From: Methyloradius palustris
GTDB taxonomy: Bacteria; Pseudomonadota; Gammaproteobacteria; Burkholderiales; Methylophilaceae
NCBI RefSeq assembly: GCF_019703875.1
Contig: NZ_AP024110.1
Coordinates: 744,001 to 808,000, forward strand
Reading direction: 5' to 3'
DNA: 64,000 nucleotides
The notes under the pieces were generated by a model. It searched no databases and was not told the DNA's origin. It was given only the letters and a program-made list of their open reading frames with translations. Shown one piece after another: positions 26,115 to 35,324 of the stretch (position 1 is its first letter; every line of letters starts with the position of its first letter). The translations under genes and the position numbers were made by a program.

Positions 26115-26211
26115 GCTCGCGCTAACGTTGTTGCCTGAACCCTCAAAAATCCTCATTTACTCAATGTAAATTCCGGTTTTTTCGGCTTCATGCGCCTAGT
26201 TAGCGCGTCGC
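26115..26211. repeat. Imperfect palindromic element between prs and rplY (~97 bp)
   Basis: Outer arms GCGCTAAC (26119-26126) and GTTAGCGC (26199-26206) enclose a second imperfect inverted repeat (CAAAAATCCTCATTTAC against GTAAATTCCGGTTTTTTCGG) with a tiny loop. It would form one long hairpin in the prs-rplY transcript. It looks like a dispersed extragenic repeat; only one copy is visible here. Confidence 0.6.
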
Positions 26212-26315
26212 TCTGGTATTTTTAGTCTTTCAATAAACTGTTATCCGCGACCAGATAACAGGGTTGTGAGCCCTTTGCTTTTGGCATCAGACTCGAAACT
26301 TGCGCTACTTAAAAC

Positions 26316-27266
26316 TTAATCCATAAACAATGAGCTAACAGAATCTTCATTACTAATACGCTTGATGGTTTCTGCCATCAGTTCTGCTGTGCTCAGTTGG
26401 CGAATCTTGATGCAGTTCTTTGCATCTTCGCGCAGTGGGATGGTGTTGGTAACGACCAGTTCATCCAACTGCGAATTCATAATTCTATCTACTGCGTTGC
26501 CAGACAATACTGGGTGCGTACAGTATGAAACCACTTTTGCTGCGCCATTTTCTTTCAGCGCGGCAGCCGCTTCACACAGGGTATTCGCAGTATCTACCAT
26601 GTCATCCATCAGCACACAGGTGCGGCCAGTGACATCACCAATAATGTTCATCACCTTGGCCACATTTGGCTTAGGGCGGCGTTTATCAATAATGGCCAGG
26701 TCAGAGTTCATCTGCTTGGCTACAGCCCTTGCGCGCACTACACCGCCAACATCGGGCGAAACAATAATCAAATTCTCATAATTTTGCGATGAAAGATCCT
26801 CAAGCAAAATCGGTGTTGCATAAATGTTATCAACGGGAATATCGAAAAACCCTTGAATCTGGTCAGAGTGCAGATCCATCGTCAACAAACGGTTTACACC
26901 AACACTGGTCAGCATATTGGCAACCACTTTGGCAGTGATTGCAACGCGTGCTGAACGCGGACGTCTGTCTTGTCGTGAATAACCCAGATAAGGAATCGCG
27001 GCGGTAATGCGACCTGCGGATGAACGGCGGAGCGCATCAACCATCACCATGACTTCCATCAGGTTGTCATTGGTGGGGTGGCAGGTGGATTGCAGTACGA
27101 ATACATCTTTGCCACGCACGTTATCCAGCAACTCGATCATAACTTCGCCATCGCTGAAGCGATCTACCGTAGCGCGCCCCAGATCGATACCAAGATGATC
27201 GGCCACCTCTTTGGCTAGGGAGGGGTTAGCAGTACCGGTAAATACCATCACGCCGCCATTAGCCAC
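26316..27266 (-). CDS. prs: Ribose-phosphate pyrophosphokinase
   Basis: This enzyme makes PRPP from ribose 5-phosphate and ATP for nucleotide, His and Trp synthesis. The 316-residue sequence shows the class I features: FSDGEVMIELLDNVRGKDVFVLQST near 38-62, the flexible-loop region YSRQDRRPRSARVAITAK near 97-114, and the PRPP-binding VLMDDMVDTANTLCEAA near 218-234. The start is GTG at 27266 with AAGGA upstream. It is transcribed with rplY. Confidence 0.97.
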   Translation of the reverse strand: MANGGVMVFTGTANPSLAKEVADHLGIDLGRATVDRFSDGEVMIELLDNVRGKDVFVLQSTCHPTNDNLMEVMVMVDALRRSSAGRITAAIPYLGYSRQDRRPRSARVAITAKVVANMLTSVGVNRLLTMDLHSDQIQGFFDIPVDNIYATPILLEDLSSQNYENLIIVSPDVGGVVRARAVAKQMNSDLAIIDKRRPKPNVAKVMNIIGDVTGRTCVLMDDMVDTANTLCEAAAALKENGAAKVVSYCTHPVLSGNAVDRIMNSQLDELVVTNTIPLREDAKNCIKIRQLSTAELMAETIKRISNEDSVSSLFMD

Positions 27267-27285
27267 TGTCGTATCCTTATCATCT

Positions 27286-27316
27286 AAAAAAATAAAAGCG
27301 TGTAAGGCTACACGCT
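27286..27316 (-). terminator. Terminator between tRNA-Gln and prs
   Basis: The stem AGCGTGTA / TACACGCT (27297-27304 / 27309-27316) is followed on the minus strand by TTTTATTTTTTT. It ends only about 20 bp before the prs start, so it may separate the tRNA transcript or act as an attenuator in the prs leader. Confidence 0.75.
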
Positions 27317-27352
27317 CTCAATTATCTATCTTACTAATTATATTACTAAAAC

Positions 27353-27429
27353 TGGCTGGGGAAGAAGGATTCGAACCTTCGCATGCCGGAATCAAAATCC
27401 GGTGCCTTAACCAGCTTGGCGACTCCCCA
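27353..27429 (-). tRNA. tRNA-Gln (TTG)
   Basis: A complete 77-nt cloverleaf lies on the minus strand. The acceptor begins TGGGGAG (U1-A72, typical of tRNA-Gln), the D-arm is CCAAGCTGG, the anticodon stem CCGGA/TCCGG carries loop TTTTGAT, and the T-arm is AAGGTTCGAATCCTT. Discriminator G and CCA are encoded. It lies between ispE and prs, the conserved place in many proteobacteria. Confidence 0.97.
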
Positions 27430-27482
27430 TTTGATCTTTAATGCTATTCGGCTAAGTTTCAGCCCAATTTCTTAAAACTATA

Positions 27483-28352
27483 CTACTCACTTGCATATTC
27501 ATACAGCGGATGTTTATCCAGCCCGCGGGCTAAACATCTAAATACGGGCACACCAGCAATTTCATGTGGCATTTTCGCCAAAATATCTTCTGCCAGTGCT
27601 TTATTCTCGATTTCTGCAAACACAGAAGCGCCAGAACCACTCATCCGCGCTTTCGTAAATTGTGACAACCACTCTAAACAGGCTGCTACGGCGGGGTACT
27701 GCTGGCTAACTACTGGTTCAAGGTCATTGTGGAGATTGTTGCTTGCTCCGACCCTTGAAAAGGCCGCTATTGTCGTGGGAATCGTGTTTCTTGTCAATTC
27801 CTTTGCGCTAAAAACTTCAACGGTGGAGACGTGTACTTGTGGCGTCATAATGATGTACCAGGCAGGCTTCAGCTTAACGGCCTGTAGTTGTTCGCCTATG
27901 CCTTCAGCCCAGGCATTCTGACCAAAGATAAACACAGGCACATCCGCGCCTAGGGTTAAGCCAAGATCAATCAATGTTTGCCGAGGAAGATTCAAGTTCC
28001 ACAGTTTGTTGAGCGCCAATAAAACCGTGGCTGCATCTGAGCTGCCGCCACCTAAGCCACCACCCATGGGGATGCGCTTATCCACCGCGATATCAACGCC
28101 TAACTCTGTTTTACTGTGTTGCTTAAGTAACTTTGCGGCACGCACGCATAAATCCTGCTCTGCGCTGACACCTTTTATATCTTGCGTGCGGTTGATTATG
28201 CCATCTGCGCGGACTTTTAAATGAATGGTGTCATCAAAATCGAGCAGCCGGAACACGGTTTGCAGCAAGTGGTAGCCATCAGCGCGCTGGCCGATGATAT
28301 GCAAAAACAGGTTGACCTTGGCAGGCGCGGGAAAGGATTGAAAGCCATCCAT
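27483..28352 (-). CDS. ispE: 4-diphosphocytidyl-2-C-methyl-D-erythritol kinase
   Basis: This GHMP-family kinase of the MEP isoprenoid pathway phosphorylates CDP-ME at the 2-OH. The 289-residue sequence has PAPAKVNLFLHIIGQRADGYHLLQTVF at the N-terminus, the ATP loop PMGGGLGGGSSDAATVLLALN near 91-111, and KARMSGSGASVFAE near 232. It precedes tRNA-Gln and follows lolB, with 45 bp between stop and start. Confidence 0.96.
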   Translation of the reverse strand: MDGFQSFPAPAKVNLFLHIIGQRADGYHLLQTVFRLLDFDDTIHLKVRADGIINRTQDIKGVSAEQDLCVRAAKLLKQHSKTELGVDIAVDKRIPMGGGLGGGSSDAATVLLALNKLWNLNLPRQTLIDLGLTLGADVPVFIFGQNAWAEGIGEQLQAVKLKPAWYIIMTPQVHVSTVEVFSAKELTRNTIPTTIAAFSRVGASNNLHNDLEPVVSQQYPAVAACLEWLSQFTKARMSGSGASVFAEIENKALAEDILAKMPHEIAGVPVFRCLARGLDKHPLYEYASE

Positions 28353-28397
28353 GATGGGGTTCTTTGTATAGTTAAGCGAAACGAAGCTTACAGCAGA

Positions 28398-29081
28398 TTA
28401 TTTTATCGGTAATGGCTCTGCAATAACATCCCAGCGTTCAACGACTAATTTCAGCACAATTTTTGGCGATGCTTTTTGTGATGCTAAAGCGTTATAGCCA
28501 TCTATGCTACGCAGGGTTATTTTACGCGGTAGCTGAAAGCCTGAGGCTGCTACGTAATCGCTGTATTCAATATTCCAGCCATCTTGCGATAACTTGGTGA
28601 GCCGGCCAGAGGCGTCCCATTCAGAAGTGGAATCCAGATTGTTAGCGCTAGGGCGGCCTAACACCCAATCTGGCAAGCCTTGCATGGGTAAACGCCAGCC
28701 CAGTGTTTGCTGTGTTAGTGTTTCGGTATCATCGGCTTTGTAGGTTTTGCCATCTGCAACGAGAATAACTCCGTCATCGCTACTTGCATCAATGGTGGCA
28801 ACTTGTGAGCCCAGCGGCGAAAAAATCGCCATGCTGTCGCTGTCTGGTGCGTGGCTCCAACGAGTTGAGCCTGAGAATCCGCGATTATCTGTTTGCACAC
28901 CTATCCTGCCCTGAATGCCAAAGTGATTGATACTGGCAATCGACTTGAGATGTTGCTGGTTCACTTCGGCAGTGCTTGATGATTGCACATTCGCGGCTGG
29001 TTGCATGGTTGCACAGCCAGCAAGTGCGGTCAGCACTAAGGTCAGGGCTGCATGACGCAGCCAGTGGGTAGATATATTCAT
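28398..29081 (-). CDS. lolB: Outer-membrane lipoprotein receptor LolB
   Basis: LolB accepts lipoproteins from LolA and inserts them into the outer membrane. The 227-residue sequence has a signal peptide with lipobox LAGC (Cys23), then INHFGIQGRIGVQTDNRGFSGSTRWSH and GWRLPMQGLPDWVLGRP, both typical of LolB. It sits between a TPR protein and ispE, the usual betaproteobacterial arrangement. Confidence 0.93.
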   Translation of the reverse strand: MNISTHWLRHAALTLVLTALAGCATMQPAANVQSSSTAEVNQQHLKSIASINHFGIQGRIGVQTDNRGFSGSTRWSHAPDSDSMAIFSPLGSQVATIDASSDDGVILVADGKTYKADDTETLTQQTLGWRLPMQGLPDWVLGRPSANNLDSTSEWDASGRLTKLSQDGWNIEYSDYVAASGFQLPRKITLRSIDGYNALASQKASPKIVLKLVVERWDVIAEPLPIK

Positions 29082-29113
29082 AGGGATTTAAACGGGCTAA
29101 ATTAAAGTTAAAA

Positions 29114-30802
29114 CTATTTGAATTTCTTGGAGGTATTTACCAAGACTTCATTGTCAGGGAAGTCACGCAATGCGTCATTCCAGGTTTTGATGGCTTCATC
29201 ATGCTTGCCTTGTTGCCACAGCACTTCGCCCAGATGGGCTGCAATTTCGGGATCATTCTGCGCTAAGTAGGCTTGCCGTAAATGCTCGGCTGCCTTGTCC
29301 AATTGGCCCATGCGGTATTCCACCCAGCCCATACTATCGAGTATGTAATGGTCATTAGGGCTAAGTTGTAAGGCTTTTTCAATCAACGTGCGCGCTTCAT
29401 CTAGCTTGATATTGCGGTCTGCCAGCGTATAGCCTAGCGCATTGTAGGCTTGCGCGTAATCAGGGCGTATCTGGATCAATTTGCGTAACTGGGTTTCTGT
29501 GACATCTAGCCGCTCAGTGCGCTCTGCGGCCATCGCATAGTCGTAAATCAGTTCAGCTGTGTTCGGGCCAGTATTCACTGCATTTTCTAATACGTTATAG
29601 GCTTTTTCATAGTGCTTGGCTTGAATCAATAAGCTGGCTTTTGCTTGTGCCAAGGTCACTTGTTGCTGCTCGGATAAATCTTCAACCTGGCTCAGCATCT
29701 TCAGTGCTTCATCTACGCCTTGCTTGCGCGCAATGATATTGGCGATGTTGAGCTTGGCATCCATATAGCGTTCGCCTGGCTGTATTTTGATATACCAAAC
29801 AATGGCTTGATCATCCTGCGCCTGTTTTTCAGCAATTTGCCCGAGGTACAGATAAAGTTGTTCAGGGTCTTTAAAACCGTGACCTAATGCAGCCTCAAAA
29901 TATTGTTGTGCTTGGGCGTAATCTTGCGTTTGGAATGCAAGCAAACCCGCAACGACCATGACTTCTGGCGCGCCTTTTGAGTATTCCACCAGTTTTTCAA
30001 GCTCAGGTTTGGCTTCTTCATACTTTTTCTGGCTGATCAGTATGCGTGTACGAGTGAGCCTGACTTCATTAGCTTCTGGGTGTTTTGCCAGATAAGTTTT
30101 GTAGAACTTTAAAGCGTCATCTGGCGATTCGGTGTAGATGATTTGCCCACGCACTACCGCACTGGTCTCCCATGCTGGGCGTAACTTATCGGCAATATCC
30201 AACTCTTTGAACGCCAAGTCAGTATTGCCAGCAGACCATGCAGCATTCGCAGTGGTGAGGTGGGCTTCAGGTAACTTGGGGTAAGGTGCAGCGAGCTCTT
30301 GCACAAGTGCCAGTACAGCTGCTTTATCGGGTTGGCGCGCTAATAGTGAGTTTAAGTATAAAAACCCATTGGCGCGCGTGTCTTCTTTTGCCAGCAATTT
30401 TTGCAAGTAAGGTTTTGCATCAATCAGATTGCCTGCGGCAACCAGTATCTGTGTGCTGGCTTGCTGCGCTTCTGTTGAGTTAGTGTCTAACTCGTTCCAA
30501 AGCCTGACAGCCTGAATCGCATTGGCTGGCACATTGCCTACAGCTGAAACTTTGGCGGCACGTTCTGCCAGCCTTGGATCTCTGGTTTTTTTGGCAAGAT
30601 CAAGAAATATGTCGCTCGATAATCCCAGATCGCCTCGTTGGCCAGCAATTTCTCCTACCAGATACTCATATACAAATTGGCTGGTAGCATCAGTCTGCCG
30701 GCCGTTGGGGCTGTCTGTACTAGCAGCAATGCTGTTTTGGCTGATGAGTAAGCTGACCATCAAACATGCGAGTGAGATTCTAGATGTAGTGTAAATGGGC
30801 AT
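29114..30802 (-). CDS. Exported TPR-repeat protein
   Basis: This 562-residue protein has a signal peptide (residues 1-27, ending NSIAA) and about ten to twelve tetratricopeptide-like repeats through to the C-terminus. The best are YAQAYNALGYTLADRNIKLDEARTLIEKALQLSP and HYILDSMGWVEYRMGQLDKAAEHLRQAY. It is likely a periplasmic scaffold. The conserved position before lolB-ispE suggests an envelope role, but no reaction can be named. It lies 32 bp upstream of lolB and is probably the first gene of that operon. Confidence 0.88.
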   Translation of the reverse strand: MPIYTTSRISLACLMVSLLISQNSIAASTDSPNGRQTDATSQFVYEYLVGEIAGQRGDLGLSSDIFLDLAKKTRDPRLAERAAKVSAVGNVPANAIQAVRLWNELDTNSTEAQQASTQILVAAGNLIDAKPYLQKLLAKEDTRANGFLYLNSLLARQPDKAAVLALVQELAAPYPKLPEAHLTTANAAWSAGNTDLAFKELDIADKLRPAWETSAVVRGQIIYTESPDDALKFYKTYLAKHPEANEVRLTRTRILISQKKYEEAKPELEKLVEYSKGAPEVMVVAGLLAFQTQDYAQAQQYFEAALGHGFKDPEQLYLYLGQIAEKQAQDDQAIVWYIKIQPGERYMDAKLNIANIIARKQGVDEALKMLSQVEDLSEQQQVTLAQAKASLLIQAKHYEKAYNVLENAVNTGPNTAELIYDYAMAAERTERLDVTETQLRKLIQIRPDYAQAYNALGYTLADRNIKLDEARTLIEKALQLSPNDHYILDSMGWVEYRMGQLDKAAEHLRQAYLAQNDPEIAAHLGEVLWQQGKHDEAIKTWNDALRDFPDNEVLVNTSKKFK

Positions 30803-31020
30803 GTATTGAGATTTTTCGGTTGGTTTAGTGATTCATACGATTAAGTACTCATCAGGATGCTGTGTATTAGCAATATGGTCTCTTCAAATCGAATATTCAA
30901 CTCTGAGGTGGAGATAAAGAAACCCGATTATTTAGTCCGCGATCGCGATCGCAAGTTCATCCATAATGAAATCTGACTATATCTTTTTGGAGGCGACTTT
31001 CCAATAGCAAAGCATTATTT

Positions 31021-31134
31021 AGCCAGTAGAAAAGCCAGATTTAGGTAAGGTAAAAGAACTTTTAAAGACTATACTGGCTCTTAAAATTAAATGCGACACA
31101 AAGTAAACGCTTGACATATGTCAGGCGTTTTTTT
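31021..31134 (+). ncRNA. Candidate small structured RNA or leader
   Basis: No gene covers 30803-31248 (446 bp). Its right half has AGCCAGTA (31021-31028) pairing with TACTGGCT (31072-31079), an inner TAAAAG-AA-CTTTTA hairpin, and then a strong intrinsic terminator. No plus-strand gene precedes the terminator, which is what a small RNA or an attenuated leader of the ABC operon would look like. The left half holds only a GCGATCGCGATCGC palindrome (30939-30952). Confidence 0.35.
31105..31134 (+). terminator. Orphan intrinsic terminator
   Basis: A 12-bp stem (AAACGCTTGACA against TGTCAGGCGTTT, one G-U pair) is followed by seven T on the plus strand. It lies 115 bp upstream of the ABC ATPase gene. 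Confidence 0.8.
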
Positions 31135-31248
31135 AATTTAGCAAACCTTTTGCAGCCATGCGTTGGAATTTTCAAGCATGGCAATTTATAAATCGCATAG
31201 TTAATAAGTGCGAATAACCATAACCCTGAATTTTGGAGTGTAAGTTTT

Positions 31249-32181
31249 ATGACTACGATAACCGTTGAGGCGAGCGATTTAACCCGCATCTATGGTGGCC
31301 GCGAGGCAGTTAAGGATGTCAGCTTTACGCTTAATAAGGGTGAGGTTCTTGGTTTTCTAGGCCCTAACGGCGCTGGTAAATCCACCACCATGAAGATGCT
31401 CACAGGTAATCTGGCGCCGAGTAAAGGCTCGGTGAAAATCTGTGGTATCGACATGATCGAAAACCCAAAGGAAGCCAAAGCACTAATTGGCTATCTGCCT
31501 GAGCAGCCGCCGCTGTATCGTGAATTAACGGTAGATGAGTACTTGACCATCGCAGCCCGTTTGCACCGTGTGAGCAGCAAGCATATTAAAAAAGCAGTCG
31601 ATGTTGCAAAACAACGCTGTGGCCTGACTGAAATGGGCAAGCGCCTGATTGAAAACCTGTCCAAAGGTTACCAGCAGCGTGTTGGTATTGCGCAAGCCAT
31701 CATTCATAACCCAATGGTCGTCATCCTTGATGAACCAACGGTAGGCCTAGATCCCATCCAGATTCGTGATATCCGTGCCTTGATCAAAGAGCTGGGCGGC
31801 GAGCATAGCGTGATTCTTTCTACCCATATCTTGCCTGAAGTTGAAATGATCTGTGACCATGTGCAGATCATTCACAAAGGCGAGCTGGTATTCAACGGCG
31901 CAATTGAAGTATTGAAGCAACAGCGTAATGGCAACAAACTTTTGATAGGCCTTAATAATCCGCCTACAAATGAAATATTGCTGGGTATTCCAGGGGTGCT
32001 TACAGTAGATAATTTGCCTAACGGTATGCTGAGAATCAAGCATCAGGATGGTGTCTCTCCTGCAGAGGCATTGGTGCAGGGCTCAGTGAATAATGGCTGG
32101 GGTTTGTATCAAATCAATCCAGACCAAACCAGCCTTGAAGAAGTATTCGTGCAGCTTACCTATCAAGAACTAGCTGCATAA
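31249..32181 (+). CDS. ABC transporter ATPase, GldA/ABC-2 type
   Basis: This 310-residue nucleotide-binding protein has Walker A GPNGAGKST (near 39-47), the Q-loop in GYLPEQPPLY, the signature LSKGYQQRVGIAQA (near 139; a variant of LSGGQ), Walker B VVILDEP with PTVGLDP, and the H-loop STHIL. It pairs with the following ABC-2 permease. The four-gene arrangement resembles the Gld-type exporters known from Bacteroidetes, but in proteobacteria the cargo is unknown. Confidence 0.92.
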   Translation: MTTITVEASDLTRIYGGREAVKDVSFTLNKGEVLGFLGPNGAGKSTTMKMLTGNLAPSKGSVKICGIDMIENPKEAKALIGYLPEQPPLYRELTVDEYLTIAARLHRVSSKHIKKAVDVAKQRCGLTEMGKRLIENLSKGYQQRVGIAQAIIHNPMVVILDEPTVGLDPIQIRDIRALIKELGGEHSVILSTHILPEVEMICDHVQIIHKGELVFNGAIEVLKQQRNGNKLLIGLNNPPTNEILLGIPGVLTVDNLPNGMLRIKHQDGVSPAEALVQGSVNNGWGLYQINPDQTSLEEVFVQLTYQELAA

Positions 32182-32249
32182 CTCACGAGATTCAATCTGC
32201 ATTAATTCAATCACTATAAATATAAGAAAATTTAGAGGAAGACGTACTC

Positions 32250-32996
32250 ATGATTATCAATATTGCCAGAAAAGAGCTGAAAAGCCTTTTCTCCTCGCCC
32301 ATGGGATGGGTGGTGCTCGCCTTGCTTCAGTTCATTTTTGGTCTATTTTTTCAAGAGCAAATAAATGAATACTTTCAAACAATGTCTGGAATTGTAAGGC
32401 CAGAAGAACGTCTAGGAGTCACTGAGTTTATCGGCAATAATATTTTTGGCATTGCTTCATTTATCATGTTGTTTGCTGTTCCACTTTTATCAATGCGTAT
32501 GATTAGTGATGAAAGACGCCAGCAGACACTGACTTTTCTTTTTAGTGCGCCACTGTCGCTTACAGACATTGTCCTTGGAAAATTCTTTGGGTTAGTGACA
32601 TTTTTAAGTATCAGTATTTTACTGGTTGTTGCAATGATGCTTTCTCTCAATTTCTGGTCAGATGTTGATCTTGGTTATATATTGGCGAATGCCATTGGTT
32701 TATGGTTCTTGGTAGCTAGTTTTTGTGCGCTAGGTGTTTACGTGTCTAGCCTTACTCAACAGCCTGTAGTTGCTGCGATCATCAGCTTCATCGCACTTTT
32801 CGCATTGCTAATTCTCGACCATTTTTCAGGGGCAGATACTGATAGTCCTATAGCTTATCTTTCTCTCATGAAGCATTTTCAGCCATTTTCTAGAGGCTTG
32901 GTTGATACACGAGACTTTGCCTACTTTTTCTTGTTTATCATCACTTTTCTAACTTTAACGGTGCGTCGTCTCGACGCTGACCGTCTGCGTGGCTAA
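32250..32996 (+). CDS. ABC-2 type permease
   Basis: This 248-residue protein has six predicted membrane segments. It opens NIARKELKSLFSSPMGWVVLALLQFIFGLFFQEQI and carries SMRMISDERRQQTLTFLFSAPLSLTDIVLGKF near 75-106, typical of GldF-like permeases. It has a good GAGGAAG ribosome site. It lies between the ATPase and the GldG-like gene and would form the membrane channel. Confidence 0.9.
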   Translation: MIINIARKELKSLFSSPMGWVVLALLQFIFGLFFQEQINEYFQTMSGIVRPEERLGVTEFIGNNIFGIASFIMLFAVPLLSMRMISDERRQQTLTFLFSAPLSLTDIVLGKFFGLVTFLSISILLVVAMMLSLNFWSDVDLGYILANAIGLWFLVASFCALGVYVSSLTQQPVVAAIISFIALFALLILDHFSGADTDSPIAYLSLMKHFQPFSRGLVDTRDFAYFFLFIITFLTLTVRRLDADRLRG

Positions 32997-33009
32997 TCGG
33001 ATAACTATA

Positions 33010-34413
33010 ATGAAAATCAACCGTAAACTACGTTTCCAGCTTTTCATGCAGAACAGTTTCTTTCTGGTCTTGTTTCTGGCATTTATATTTTTATTAGGCT
33101 TTGTCTCTTTTGAATATCATGGCTCACAGGACATTACACAAAGTGCGCGGAATACGCTTAGTGAAGGTAGTGTGAATGTTTTAAAGCAGATGAAGGGGCC
33201 TATCAGTATTACTGTATTTGTTTCGCAAGATAAGGAATATCGTAAGATTATTAATGATTTTATTTCACGCTATCAACGCTCAAAACCTGATATCAACGTT
33301 GAATACATCAACCCAGCAGAGCACCCAAAACTTGCACAAGATGAAGCTATTAAGGCTGAAGGTGAAATGGTTATTGAGTACGAAAAGCGAAGCGAACATC
33401 TGGTGCCGGCCTACGTTGAACAGGACATGACAAATCTTCTGGTGCGACTTTCACGCAGTAAAGAGCGCGCCGTGATGTATCTGGATGGGCACGGCGAACG
33501 TAACCTGATTGGAATTAGAAATTATGATCTAGGCGAGTTTGGCAAACAACTGCAGAAAAAAGGCTTCAAGCTGGCTAACCCTGACTTGACCATTGCGCAA
33601 GGTGTACCGACCAATGGCGCTATGCTGGTGATTGCTAGTCCGCAAGTAGATATCACCGACGTTGAAGTGAAGAAGATCAAAGACTACTTGGATGCTGGCG
33701 GCAATCTTCTATGGCTGCTGGATGATGAGAAAATGCATGGCCTGCAACCTATTGCTGATTACATTGGCCTAAAGGTGACACCTGGCATGGTCGTTGATCT
33801 TTCATCTGCTCAGTATGGTGCTGATGCCAAGATCGCTTTTGCCAGCCAGTATGGTGAGCATGCTATCACCAACAACTTCATGTTACGTACCCTGTTCCCA
33901 GAGGCGCGTATGATTGATGCGAAGGGGACAGACGATAATGGTTGGGAGGTTAGCAACCTGATCTCTGTAGCACCAAATGGGTGGTTAGAAACAAGTAAGA
34001 TCGAGTCTGCTAGTTCTGCTACCAAGGTCAGTTTTGATGATAAAAAAGATATTCGCGGCCCTATCAATATTGCTGTAGCGCTTGAGCGTAAATATGGTAA
34101 AAAAGGTCAGCGTGTTGTTGTCGTGGGTAATGGAAATTTCTTGGCCAATACTTATGTTGGTCAAGGTGGCAATCTTGATCTTGGCGTGAATATTGTTAAT
34201 TGGTTGGCTGGCGATGATAGCTTGATTACTATTCAACCGAAATTATTAAAAGATGTGAATGTGAGCATTCCTAGAGATGGTTTTGGTCACCTTGCGGCAT
34301 TGATTATATTTGTGCCTATTTTTGGTTACTCACTGGGGCTTTTCCACGTCATCATACCGCTCGCATTCTTAATATCAGGCATCATCATCTGGTGGAAGCG
34401 TCGTAAAGCATGA
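33010..34413 (+). CDS. GldG-like ABC-associated protein
   Basis: This protein of about 467 residues has an N-terminal TM (FFLVLFLAFIFLLGFVSF), an extracytoplasmic domain of the GldG/ABC_transp_aux type (VLKQMKGPISITVFVSQDKEYRKIINDFISRYQ; VMYLDGHGERN; LLWLLDDEK) and a C-terminal TM pair near 430-462 with a basic tail. An upstream in-frame GTG at 32989 would overlap the permease gene by eight bases; ATG 33010 is preferred. It overlaps the next gene by four bases, so the operon is tight. Confidence 0.85.
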   Translation: MKINRKLRFQLFMQNSFFLVLFLAFIFLLGFVSFEYHGSQDITQSARNTLSEGSVNVLKQMKGPISITVFVSQDKEYRKIINDFISRYQRSKPDINVEYINPAEHPKLAQDEAIKAEGEMVIEYEKRSEHLVPAYVEQDMTNLLVRLSRSKERAVMYLDGHGERNLIGIRNYDLGEFGKQLQKKGFKLANPDLTIAQGVPTNGAMLVIASPQVDITDVEVKKIKDYLDAGGNLLWLLDDEKMHGLQPIADYIGLKVTPGMVVDLSSAQYGADAKIAFASQYGEHAITNNFMLRTLFPEARMIDAKGTDDNGWEVSNLISVAPNGWLETSKIESASSATKVSFDDKKDIRGPINIAVALERKYGKKGQRVVVVGNGNFLANTYVGQGGNLDLGVNIVNWLAGDDSLITIQPKLLKDVNVSIPRDGFGHLAALIIFVPIFGYSLGLFHVIIPLAFLISGIIIWWKRRKA

Positions 34414-35288
34414 AGTCACGCTGGATAGTCAATTTGGTCTTGCTGATTTTAGTCGTAGCGATTGCTACCTTTCTATACTTTAGGCCTATGCCAAAAGAGG
34501 AGGGGCCTAAGACCTACGAAATTTCCAGCATGAAGTTGGCAGATTTTAATAAGGTCAGTATTGAGTTTCCAGCTAAAGCGCCTGTGGTGTTTGAGAAAAT
34601 AGATGGCAATTGGCGCATCACCAAGCCTTTCGATGCTAGGGCTGACCTGTCGTCAGTGCAACGCATTTTATCGGTCGTGGCCGCAACCACTACCGAGAAA
34701 TTTACGCTTGGCGACCCGTCACAATTTGGCTTGGATCAGCCAAAACTAAAACTTAAACTGAATGACGAAGAGTTTTTGTTTGGGACGATTAACCCAGTCT
34801 CTGGAGAGCAATACGTTCAATATAAAGATAGCGTTTACTTGGTGCAGACAACGTACTCGGAATCCGCAGGTATCCAGATTGAAGAAATGATGGATAAAAG
34901 CCCATTCAAGCCAGGTGAGAAACCAACTGGTTTTGACTTCTCAAGGCTTGAGCAATGGGAAGAAAGCCGTTTACAGGTTGATTTGGCCGATGGTAAATGG
35001 ACCACATCAGTTGCCAATGCCAAGCTGACCCAAAATGAAATGAACGAGTGGTTTGACGAATACTGGAAACACATGGCCGTGACTTCAGTTGAGCGTTACA
35101 CCCCAGACCGCAGGGCGACGTATCCTTCACTTGAAGTTAAGCTCGAGGGCGGTGCCAAGGTGCATTTCGATAAGATGCAGGAATCACCAGAGATCATTCT
35201 TGGTCGTCCAGATGAAGGCATTAAATATCATATGCCGCCAGATTCTGGCTTCACCATGCTTAATCCACCTGTGACATTGGCTAAATAA
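34410..35288 (+). CDS. DUF4340 domain protein
   Basis: This 292-residue protein has one N-terminal TM (residues 5-22) and a large extracytoplasmic part of the DUF4340 type: WRITKPFDARADLSSVQRILSVVAA near 65-89, FGLDQPKLKLKLND, and DSVYLVQ. It regularly accompanies Gld-like ABC transporters. The start ATG overlaps the previous stop. The function is unknown, perhaps a periplasmic partner of the exporter. Confidence 0.85.
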   Translation: MKSRWIVNLVLLILVVAIATFLYFRPMPKEEGPKTYEISSMKLADFNKVSIEFPAKAPVVFEKIDGNWRITKPFDARADLSSVQRILSVVAATTTEKFTLGDPSQFGLDQPKLKLKLNDEEFLFGTINPVSGEQYVQYKDSVYLVQTTYSESAGIQIEEMMDKSPFKPGEKPTGFDFSRLEQWEESRLQVDLADGKWTTSVANAKLTQNEMNEWFDEYWKHMAVTSVERYTPDRRATYPSLEVKLEGGAKVHFDKMQESPEIILGRPDEGIKYHMPPDSGFTMLNPPVTLAK

Positions 35289-35324
35289 TTAAGCTCGCTC
35301 GTTTGCGGTTTAATCACAGCTCAC

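Noticed and set aside
30939..30952. GCGATCGCGATCGC palindrome
   Set aside because: It resembles the cyanobacterial HIP1 octamer, but a single occurrence has no support as a functional site here.
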